Assembly: GCA_035549075.1 (NCBI GenBank)
Contig: DASZRT010000009.1
Location: 1 to 64,000 of the forward strand
Direction of reading: 5' to 3'
Length of the DNA stretch: 64,000 bases
DNA from: DASZFV01 sp035549075
GTDB taxonomy: Bacteria > Myxococcota_A > Polyangia > Fen-1088
Made by a program: the position numbers and the translations under genes. Within the stretch, counting starts at the first letter, position 1. Every line of letters starts with the position of its first letter. Below the pieces are notes generated by a model. The model made no database searches. It saw only the letters and a program-made list of their open reading frames with translations, and had not been told where the DNA came from. Positions 37,163-43,992 of the stretch are shown here, one piece after another.

Positions 37163-38059
37163 ATGCCGAGCTCGGGTTTCTCGCGCGCCAACGGCGCGCT
37201 CGTCGTCATGGTCTCTTCGGCAATCGCGGGGATCTGCGCGCCGGCGTGTGGGTCGAGCAACGGATCGCCCGGAACGATCGACGTGATGACGCCCGACGGC
37301 GGCGGCGGAACTACGGGAACGGGCGGCGAAGCAGCCGCGGGCGGCACGACCGGCGCGGGCGGCGACACCGAGTACGTCGTCACGGTCGACGCGACCCGAA
37401 ACGCCGTCACGCTCGACGGATGCGGGGTCACGCCCGCGACCGTCGCCGGCGTCGTGGGAACGTCGACGCTCACGCTCACGGCGAGCACGCTCACGAAGGG
37501 CGGCGTGTCGGGGCCAACCCCACCGCCCCCTTCGATCGACAGCTACGTGATCGTCCATGCGCCGTTCCCGGCGGGCGACGCCGACGAGAAGCACCGTTTC
37601 TTCATGCTCAACGGCATCGGCGCGATGGCGAGCGTCTCGTTCGCCACGGCTCCGTCGTTCGATCTGATGTTCATCGACTCCGACACCGCCGACAACGCCG
37701 GCACGGCGACGGTGGGCGTCACCCCCAACGGCACGACGGCGACGGTGAACGGGGCGACGAACCTGATCGCGTGGGACACGGGCTGTCACTCGACGCCCGC
37801 GACGCAAACGGTGTCGGGCGGCGTCTGGAGGCTCACGCTCGTCGACAGCACGTTCTCGTCGGGCGCGGGCGAGCACGACGACTTCGTGCTCGTGCGAACG
37901 CCGAGCGAAACGCCGGACGACGATCACCGCTACGTCATCCTCAATGGCGTCGGCGCGACGCAAGACTTCAGCCCGTTCAACAGCCAGACGGTGCGCATGT
38001 GGTACATCGGCGCGAGCGCCGGCACGGGTCAGGCGCACGTGCGCATCGCGCGCCCGTGA
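37163..38059 (+). CDS. Secreted protein of unknown function, Gly/Thr linker plus two related beta domains
   Basis: 298 residues. ATG 37163 gives a hydrophobic signal ending CAPAC, with a poor lipobox. After a short GGTTGTGG linker two similar halves follow: DEKHRFFMLNGIGAMASVSF and DDDHRYVILNGVGATQDFSP, so an internal duplication is visible. I do not recognise the family. Confidence 0.65.
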   Translation: MPSSGFSRANGALVVMVSSAIAGICAPACGSSNGSPGTIDVMTPDGGGGTTGTGGEAAAGGTTGAGGDTEYVVTVDATRNAVTLDGCGVTPATVAGVVGTSTLTLTASTLTKGGVSGPTPPPPSIDSYVIVHAPFPAGDADEKHRFFMLNGIGAMASVSFATAPSFDLMFIDSDTADNAGTATVGVTPNGTTATVNGATNLIAWDTGCHSTPATQTVSGGVWRLTLVDSTFSSGAGEHDDFVLVRTPSETPDDDHRYVILNGVGATQDFSPFNSQTVRMWYIGASAGTGQAHVRIARP

Positions 38060-38071
38060 CGTCGGGCGCCG

Positions 38072-39055
38072 CTAAGGAGGGTTCGCCGCGAACCGCTGCC
38101 GGTACTCCGTGGGCGTGACGCCCAGGCGTTGCGTGAACGCGCGCCACATCGTGCTCGTGTCGCCGAGGCCGGTGCGCGCCGTGACGTCCTTGAGCGGCAG
38201 TGACGTCTGTTCGAGCAGGCGGCGCGCCTCTTCGATGCGCAGGCGGCGCACGAGCTCGGCGGGCGACTCGTCGAGGTGCTCGCGGCACCAGCGCGACAGC
38301 GAGCGCGGGCTCATGCCGACGCCGGCGGCGATGCGCTCGACGGGCAGCGGCTCGTCGACGTGCTCGAGCACGAAGGTCGAGACGTCGCGCAGCTGCGGCG
38401 GCTCTTTCTCTTGGCGCTCGAGCGCGAGGCTGAACTGCGCCTGGTTGCCCGAACGGCGCAGGAACAGCACGAGGCGCTTCGCGACCTGCATGGCGATCTC
38501 GTGGCCATGGTCCTCCTCGACGAGCGCGAGCGCGAGATCGATCCCGGCGGTGATGCCGGCCGACGTCCACACGTGGCCGTCGCGCACGTAGATGCCGTCG
38601 TCGACGACGCGCGCCGCCGGGTAGCGCGCCTGCAGCTCGGCGCGGAACATCCAGTGCGTCGTCGCTTGCCGGCCGTCGAGCACGCCCGCGGCGCCGAGCA
38701 CGAAGGCGCCCGTGCAAACCGACACGAGCGTCGGGATCTGCGTGCGGCGTTGGCGCAGCCACGCCACGAGCGACGCCTGCTCGCGCGGCAGCGGATCGAC
38801 GGGCGCGCCCGCGACGATGGCGACGTCGGGCAGGCGCGCGCCCGCGCGCGGCAGCGGGCGCAGGCCCGTGAGGTTGAGGCCGAAACGCGTGCGCGACGTC
38901 GGCCCGTCGGTGCCGAACGCCTCCATCTCGTAGGCGTCGCGCTCGAGGATGTTGTTGGCGTGGCCGAACACCTCCCACGGGCCCGCGACGTCGAGCAGGC
39001 TCACGCGCGGCACGACGAAGAACCAGACGCGTTTCGGCGGTCGTTGCCCGCGCAT
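38072..39055 (-). CDS. GlxA-family transcriptional regulator (DJ-1/PfpI domain plus AraC HTH)
   Basis: 327 residues. N-terminal 1-190 DJ-1/PfpI-like domain (VFFVVPRVSLLDVAGPWEVF type, SVCTGAFVLGAAGVLDGRQA with the nucleophile-elbow Cys, ATTHW). C-terminal AraC-type double HTH: PLPVERIAAGVGMSPRSLSR and PLKDVTARTGLGDTSTMWRA. Regulator of unknown ligand; divergent from gap, 80 bp apart. Confidence 0.93.
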   Translation of the reverse strand: MRGQRPPKRVWFFVVPRVSLLDVAGPWEVFGHANNILERDAYEMEAFGTDGPTSRTRFGLNLTGLRPLPRAGARLPDVAIVAGAPVDPLPREQASLVAWLRQRRTQIPTLVSVCTGAFVLGAAGVLDGRQATTHWMFRAELQARYPAARVVDDGIYVRDGHVWTSAGITAGIDLALALVEEDHGHEIAMQVAKRLVLFLRRSGNQAQFSLALERQEKEPPQLRDVSTFVLEHVDEPLPVERIAAGVGMSPRSLSRWCREHLDESPAELVRRLRIEEARRLLEQTSLPLKDVTARTGLGDTSTMWRAFTQRLGVTPTEYRQRFAANPP

Positions 39056-39135
39056 GGATCGATCCTGACGGGGTTGGCCGAAAATGCAATGGTCTTGTCC
39101 TTTGAGCCACGGGCGCCGCGGCGCAAGCTGGCGCC

Positions 39136-40128
39136 ATGTTGAAGATCGCCATCAACGGGTTCGGACGAATCGGCCGCACGGCGTTCCGCGCGGCGCTCCA
39201 GCGCACCGACGTCGAGGTCGTCGCCGTCAACGACCTGCTCGAGCTGCGCCACCTCGCCTACTTGCTCGAGCACGACTCCGTGCACGGGCGCCTCGGGCGC
39301 GAGGTCGTCGTCAAAGACTCCTACCTCGTCATCGACGGCAAGCCCGTGCGCGCCACGGCCGCGAAAGATCCGGCGGCGTCAGCGTGGGGCGACGTCGGCG
39401 CCGACGTCGTCATCGAGTCGACGGGCGTGTTCCTCACGAAGGAGAAGACCAAGGGCCACCTCGAGGCGGGCGCCAAGCGCGTCATCATCTCGGCGCCGTC
39501 GAAGGACGACACGCCCGTCTACGTCTACGGCGTCAACACGGCCGGCTACGCGGGCGAGCCCATCGTCTCGGCGGCGTCGTGCACGACGAACTGCCTCGCG
39601 CCGGTCGCCAAGGTGATCGACGAGGCCTTCGGGCTGCGCCGCGGCCTCATGACGACCGTCCACGCGACGACGGCGACGCAGAAGACCGTCGACGGCGTCT
39701 CGGGCAAGGACTGGCGCTTCGGACGCGGCATCCTCGAGAACATCATCCCCGCGTCGACGGGCGCCGCGGAAGCGGTCACGAAGGTGCTGCCGGCGCTCGA
39801 GGGGAAGCTCACGGGCATGTCGTTCCGCGTGCCGGTCTCCGACGTCTCGGTGGTCGACCTCACCTGCGAGCTCTCGCGCGCGGCCAGCTACGCGGACATT
39901 TGCGCGGCGATGAAGGCCGCCGCCGAGGGCCCGCTCGCGGGCGTGCTCGGCTACACCGACGAGGAGATCGTCTCGACCGACGTCCGCGGCGACGCGCGCA
40001 CGTCGATCTTCGACGCCAAGGCCGGGCTGCAGCTCGACCCGACGTTCGTCAAGCTCGTCGCCTGGTACGACAACGAGTGGGGCTACTCGAGCAAGCTGCT
40101 CGACCTCGCGAAGACGATCGCGCCTTAG
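39136..40128 (+). CDS. gap: Glyceraldehyde-3-phosphate dehydrogenase
   Basis: 330 residues. Converts glyceraldehyde-3-phosphate to 1,3-bisphosphoglycerate with NAD. NAD fold INGFGRIGRTAFRAAL, active-site Cys in SAASCTTNCLAP, HATTATQKTVDG (catalytic His region), and C-terminal WYDNEWGYSSKLLDL. Not in an operon with other glycolytic genes. Confidence 0.97.
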   Translation: MLKIAINGFGRIGRTAFRAALQRTDVEVVAVNDLLELRHLAYLLEHDSVHGRLGREVVVKDSYLVIDGKPVRATAAKDPAASAWGDVGADVVIESTGVFLTKEKTKGHLEAGAKRVIISAPSKDDTPVYVYGVNTAGYAGEPIVSAASCTTNCLAPVAKVIDEAFGLRRGLMTTVHATTATQKTVDGVSGKDWRFGRGILENIIPASTGAAEAVTKVLPALEGKLTGMSFRVPVSDVSVVDLTCELSRAASYADICAAMKAAAEGPLAGVLGYTDEEIVSTDVRGDARTSIFDAKAGLQLDPTFVKLVAWYDNEWGYSSKLLDLAKTIAP

Positions 40129-40161
40129 GTCGGGCGACCCGCGTCGTCGCCAGAGCGCCCG

Positions 40162-40413
40162 TCAGAGCGTTTCGGCGTCGTGCGCGTGACCGATCGCCGC
40201 GCGCATCTTGGGATCGAGCTTCTTGCAGTCGAAGGTCACCTTCTCGGACGCGACCGAGACGACGGCCGACGCCGGCACGTGGAAGTCGCCCGCGTTCTCG
40301 ACGTAGACCGTGAGCTGGTGGCCGTCGGACGACACGCCGCGGATCGACCCGAACTCTTCCTCACCGTCGGACACGAACGTCTGGAACCCGACCCGAATTT
40401 TTTCGCTCATCAT
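40162..40413 (-). CDS. Small PRC-barrel-like protein (DUF2171-type)
   Basis: 83 residues, beginning MMSEKIRVGFQTFVSDGEEE. The early FVSDGEEEFGSIRGV with later VPASAVVSVASEKVTFD fits the short beta-barrel of DUF2171/PRC proteins, which bind or sense an unknown ligand. GGGAGGA lies 2 bp before the ATG. Cytoplasmic. Confidence 0.65.
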   Translation of the reverse strand: MMSEKIRVGFQTFVSDGEEEFGSIRGVSSDGHQLTVYVENAGDFHVPASAVVSVASEKVTFDCKKLDPKMRAAIGHAHDAETL

Positions 40414-40480
40414 CGTCCTCCCGCGCCGAACGCTAGCACGCGCGCGCGGTCAGCCGAGGTGCCCTTTGAGTAACGGGCAG

Positions 40481-40564
40481 CTCGGGGACGCGACGCTGCT
40501 GTCACCCGAGAGCGGCTGGATCAACGGGCAGCGGATCGAGGTCTCTGGCGGGATGGGCCTCTGA
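40481..40564 (+). pseudogene. 3'-end remnant of a short-chain dehydrogenase gene
   Basis: The 27 codons before TGA at 40562-40564 read LSPESGWINGQRIEVSGGMG, the typical C-terminus of bacterial SDR oxidoreductases. Everything upstream is missing. The remnant is antisense to the end of the tetR gene, which reads through it. Probable relic of an SDR gene partner of that regulator. Confidence 0.7.
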
Positions 40565-41144
40565 CGGGCCTAGGCGCGGTCAGCGCCTCGAGCTGCGCGA
40601 GCGCGGCGCGCAGGTGGTGGACGAGGTCTTTCTTCTTGTCGCCCTTCTGGTCCTCTTCGACCCAACGCTCGAACGCCAGCTTGAAGATGGCGACGCCGGC
40701 CTCCGAGGCGAGCGTCGCCGCCGGCTCGGCGACACCGCGCGCGCGCAGCGCCTCGGCGACGGCAGCTCCGAGGGCGGCCAGCTTGATGAGCTCTCGCTCC
40801 ATGAGCGCCGGGTGCGTCGCGACGATCGCCGTGCGCGCCTTCGCGTAAGGGCGACGCGGCTCGAAGATCGGCGACGTCGCCTCGTAGGCCGCGAGGACCA
40901 GGTCGATGGGCCGCCGCCCCGCGGGCTCGGCGGCGATCGTCTTGACGAGCATCTCTTGCAGCGCGGGCGAGCCGCCGAACAGGACCTCGCGCTTGTCGGC
41001 GAAGTAGCGGAAGAACGTCCGCTCGGTCAGGCCGGCGCGCGCGGCGATGTCGGCGACGGCCGTCTCGTCGAAGCCGCGCTCGCGGAACAGCTCCATGGCG
41101 GCCTTCTCGAGCCGCTCGCGCGCGTTGGGTTCCCAGCGGGCCAC
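40521..41144 (-). CDS. TetR-family repressor
   Basis: 207 residues from GTG 41144. N-terminal HTH: LEKAAMELFRERGFDETAVA then DIAARAGLTERTFFRYFADK. The last ~15 residues (VRGPSRQRPRSAAR) are encoded antisense to the SDR remnant, so the natural C-terminus was probably lost and extended. Divergent to an epimerase gene with a palindromic operator between them; expected to repress that gene and itself. Confidence 0.92.
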   Translation of the reverse strand: MARWEPNARERLEKAAMELFRERGFDETAVADIAARAGLTERTFFRYFADKREVLFGGSPALQEMLVKTIAAEPAGRRPIDLVLAAYEATSPIFEPRRPYAKARTAIVATHPALMERELIKLAALGAAVAEALRARGVAEPAATLASEAGVAIFKLAFERWVEEDQKGDKKKDLVHHLRAALAQLEALTAPRPVRGPSRQRPRSAAR

Positions 41145-41180
41145 GAATCGAACTTACGTCAGCTTCTGCCATCACGCTAT

Positions 41181-41227
41181 TGCAGTCACTGACATCAGAT
41201 GCTAGATCGCATGTCAGTCACTGACAT
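41181..41227. promoter_or_regulatory. Operator between tetR and the epimerase gene: perfect 8-1-8 palindrome plus half-site
   Basis: ATGTCAGTCACTGACAT at 41211-41227 is a perfect palindrome around one central C. A further GTCACTGACAT lies at 41185-41195, repeating one arm. Size and symmetry fit a TetR dimer site placed over the epimerase start region, 30 bp before its ATG. Confidence 0.75.
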
Positions 41228-41257
41228 TGCCCTCGGCATCCACGTTGGAGGTTCCCC

Positions 41258-42145
41258 ATGCGCCTGTTCGTCACCGGAGCGTCTGGTTTCATCGGAAGGG
41301 CCGTCATCCCCGAGCTCCTCGCCGCCGGCCACGGCGTGCTCGGCCTCGCGCGCTCGGCCGCCGCCGCCAGGGCCGTCACGTCCGCGGGCGCCGACGTCCA
41401 CCGCGGCGAGCTCGCCGACCTCGCGAGCCTCGAGGCGGGCGCGCGCGCGACCGACGGCGTGATCCACCTCGGCTTCATCCACGACTTCACCGACTTCGAA
41501 GCCTCGCTGCGCACCGACCTCGCCGCCATCGAGCGGCTCGGGGCCGTGCTCGAAGGGTCGGGCCGCCCCTTCGTCGTGGCGTCGGGCACGCTGGGGATCG
41601 CGCCCGGCCGCCTCGCGACCGAGGACATGCCCTACGACGCGAGGTCGAACCCGCGCTCCGTGAACGCCCTCGCGGCGCTCGGCTTCGAGGAGCGCGGCGT
41701 GCGCGTGTCGCTCATGCGGTTCGCGCCCACCGTGCACGGCGAAGGCGACCACGGCTTCGTCCGCCGCTTCGTGGAGATCGCGCGCGAGAAAGGCGCCTCC
41801 GCCCACATCGGCGACGGCTCGAACCGCTGGAACGCCGTCCATCGCTTGGACGCCGCCCGGCTCATCCGCCTCGCGGCCGAAAACGCGCCCGCGGGCAGCG
41901 TCTACCACGCCGTCGGCGAGGAGAGCATCCCCACGCGCGACATCGCCGCCGCCATCGGACGCAAGCTGGGCGTGCCCGTCGTCTCGATCGCGCCCGACGC
42001 CGCGGCCGCGCACTTCGGCTGGCTCTCGTGGCCGCTCTCGCTCGATCAGCCCGCGTCGAGCGCGCTCACGCGCGAACGCCTGAAGTGGACGCCGACGCAC
42101 CCGACGCTCGCCGAGGACCTCGCGCAGGATCACTACTTCACCTAA
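41258..42145 (+). CDS. NAD(P)-dependent epimerase/dehydratase (extended SDR)
   Basis: 295 residues. VTGASGFIGRAVIPEL is the dinucleotide-binding GxxGxxG; HLGFIHDFTDFEA and FVVASGTLGIAPG follow. The usual YxxxK active site is not obvious, as in atypical SDRs that act on other substrates. Expected target of the divergent TetR regulator. Substrate unknown. Confidence 0.88.
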   Translation: MRLFVTGASGFIGRAVIPELLAAGHGVLGLARSAAAARAVTSAGADVHRGELADLASLEAGARATDGVIHLGFIHDFTDFEASLRTDLAAIERLGAVLEGSGRPFVVASGTLGIAPGRLATEDMPYDARSNPRSVNALAALGFEERGVRVSLMRFAPTVHGEGDHGFVRRFVEIAREKGASAHIGDGSNRWNAVHRLDAARLIRLAAENAPAGSVYHAVGEESIPTRDIAAAIGRKLGVPVVSIAPDAAAAHFGWLSWPLSLDQPASSALTRERLKWTPTHPTLAEDLAQDHYFT

Positions 42146-42156
42146 TTGTCGCTTGC

Positions 42157-42188
42157 GGCGCTACTTCGACTAATTTAGAAGTAGCGCC
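42157..42188. promoter_or_regulatory. ArsR operator: 11-bp perfect dyad abutting the arsR start
   Basis: GGCGCTACTTC (42157-42167) and GAAGTAGCGCC (42178-42188) are exact inverted copies separated by GACTAATTTA; the GTG start follows immediately. The motif CTACTTC-NN-CTAATT occurs also at 42133-42147, so two sites may exist. Fits binding of an ArsR dimer over the promoter. Confidence 0.8.
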
Positions 42189-42497
42189 GTGACCTCGAAG
42201 CTCGAGCTCCACGCCGCGCAGCTGGGGGCGCTCGGGCACCCCGTGCGCCTCGCGATCCTTCGCCACGTCGTCAAGGCGGGCGACGCGGGCGCCGCCGCGG
42301 GCGCGATCCAGGCGCACGTCGACCTGCCGGCGTCGACGCTCAGCCACCACCTCAAGCGGCTCGTCGACGCGGGCGTTATCCGAACCCGCGGCGAAGGCAC
42401 GTTCCACTTCTACGCCGCCGACTACGTCGCGCTCCGCAAGCTCACCGACTACCTCTGGGAAGATTGCTGCAAGCAAGGCGGCGGCTCGTGCTGCTGA
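42189..42497 (+). CDS. arsR: ArsR-family arsenic-responsive repressor
   Basis: 102 residues from GTG. wHTH: GALGHPVRLAILRHVV, LPASTLSHHLKRLVDAGVIR. The C-terminal DCCKQGGGSCC provides adjacent cysteine pairs for As(III) binding, as in C-terminal-type ArsR proteins, rather than the classical helix-5 CVC site. Start lies directly after the dyad; no room for a Shine-Dalgarno sequence outside the operator. First gene of arsR-aqpS-arsC. Confidence 0.93.
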   Translation: MTSKLELHAAQLGALGHPVRLAILRHVVKAGDAGAAAGAIQAHVDLPASTLSHHLKRLVDAGVIRTRGEGTFHFYAADYVALRKLTDYLWEDCCKQGGGSCC

Positions 42498-43156
42498 GGA
42501 AGCTCGTCGCCGAGGCGCTCGGCACGGCGCTCTTGCTCGCGACCGTCGTCGGGTCGGGCATCATGGGCGAGACGCTCGCCGGCGGGAACGTCGCGCTCGC
42601 GCTGCTCGCCAACACCGTCGCGACGGGCGCCGCGCTCGTCGCGCTCATCCTGACGTTCGGGCCGATCTCGGGCGCGCACTTCAACCCCGTCGTCACGCTG
42701 GCCGACGCGAGCCAAGGCGGCCTGCCGTGGCGCGAGGTCCCGGCGTACATCGGCGCGCAGCTCGCGGGCGCGTTCGCGGGCGTCGCCGTCGCGCACGTCA
42801 TGTTCAAGCAGCCCGCGCTCTTCTTCGCGTCTCGCCACGCGCGCGACGGCCTCGCGCAGCTCGTGAGCGAGCTCGTCGCGACGTTCGGTTTGCTCGCCGT
42901 CATCTGGGGCTGCGCGCGTCGCAAGCCGGAACAAGTTCCGTTCGCCGTCGGCGCGTACATCACGGCCGCGTATTGGTTCACGTCGTCGACGTCGTTCGCG
43001 AACCCGGCCGTGACGCTCGCGCGCGCCGCGAGCGACACCTTCGCGGGCATTCGCCCTGCCGACGCGCCCGGCTTCATCGGCGCGCAGCTCGCAGGCGCCG
43101 CCGCCGCGACGGCGCTGTTTCGCTGGTTGGTTCCCGCCCGCAAGGAGCTGTCATGA
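42488..43156 (+). CDS. aqpS: Aquaglyceroporin-type arsenite channel
   Basis: 222 residues, six membrane helices. Both pore motifs are visible: HFNPVVT (NPV in place of the first NPA) and FANPAVTLA. A channel of this family in an ars operon is believed to let As(III) out after arsenate reduction, as described for Sinorhizobium meliloti AqpS. GTG 42488 overlaps arsR by 10 nt. Confidence 0.9.
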   Translation: MLLRKLVAEALGTALLLATVVGSGIMGETLAGGNVALALLANTVATGAALVALILTFGPISGAHFNPVVTLADASQGGLPWREVPAYIGAQLAGAFAGVAVAHVMFKQPALFFASRHARDGLAQLVSELVATFGLLAVIWGCARRKPEQVPFAVGAYITAAYWFTSSTSFANPAVTLARAASDTFAGIRPADAPGFIGAQLAGAAAATALFRWLVPARKELS

Positions 43157-43569
43157 ACACCGTGGCCACCGTCATCTTCGCTTGCATCCACAACGCCGGC
43201 CGCTCGCAGATGGCCGCCGCGTGGTTCACGGCGCTCGCCGATCCGACGAAGGCGCGCGCCGTCTCGGCCGGCACCAATCCCGGCACGCGCGTCCACCCCG
43301 AGGTCGTCGAGGTCATGCGCGAGGTCGGCATCGACCTTTCCGATCGCCAACCGCAGAAGCTCACCGACGAGCTCGCGCGCGGCGCGCAGCTGCTCATCAC
43401 GATGGGCTGCGGCGACGAGTGCCCCGTCGTCCCCGACCTGCGCCGCGGCGACTGGCCGCTCGAAGATCCCAAGGGCAAGCGCATCGCCCGCGTGCGTGAG
43501 ATCCGCGACGAGGTGCGCTCGCGCGTGGTCGCGCTTCTTCAATCAGAAGGCTGGCGTAGCCCCAGCTAA
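43153..43569 (+). CDS. arsC: Arsenate reductase, low-molecular-weight-phosphatase type
   Basis: 138 residues. Reduces As(V) to As(III), which the neighbouring channel can release. Catalytic loop FACIHNAGRS is CX5R (C11-R17), followed later by GCGDECPVVPDLRRGDWPLEDP with further cysteines and the Asp general acid. AAGGAG lies before ATG 43153 and overlaps the end of aqpS by 4 nt. Thioredoxin-linked type likely. Confidence 0.95.
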   Translation: MNTVATVIFACIHNAGRSQMAAAWFTALADPTKARAVSAGTNPGTRVHPEVVEVMREVGIDLSDRQPQKLTDELARGAQLLITMGCGDECPVVPDLRRGDWPLEDPKGKRIARVREIRDEVRSRVVALLQSEGWRSPS

Positions 43570-43637
43570 TGGGCCCTCAGCGAAAAGAACCACAATATTT
43601 AGTAGACGACTGACCATACGCTACGGTACGTTGCCCT

Positions 43638-43822
43638 CACGTTGGTGCTCGGGCAGTCGCCGAGCAAAAGGGAACCCGGTGTGAATCCGGGGCTGCCCCG
43701 CAGCGGTAAGCGAGAACGAAATCCACCGAAGGCACTGACCTCTTCGAGGTCGGGAAGCCGAGGAGAATAGGAACCCGGTCGAAAGGCCGGCGCGCTCGTG
43801 AGCCCGAAAACCTGCCAGCGTC
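43638..43822 (+). ncRNA. Cobalamin (adenosylcobalamin) riboswitch
   Basis: Conserved elements in order: TTGGTGC near 43643, GGGAACCCGGTGTGAATCC, GGGGCTGCCCCGCAGCGGTAA, GGCACTGACC, and the B12 box AGCCCGAAAACCTGCCAG at 43801-43818. About 175 nt separate it from nrdA. It should switch off nrdAB when cobalamin is available, which implies a B12-dependent ribonucleotide reductase elsewhere in the genome. Confidence 0.95.
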
Positions 43823-43992
43823 CGGCGACGAGAGACATCCGTCGGCGGTTCGACCTGGAAGCCTCGAGGGAGGCGGGAAGGCGGTTCGCGCGGCGCGAGC
43901 GTCCTCTCGATCTCGCCTCGTCGTGTCCCGGTTCTCCCGTTTTCCTCGGCGCGTCCTTTCACGCCCGCGGGGGCGAGACGAGGAGAGAGCCG

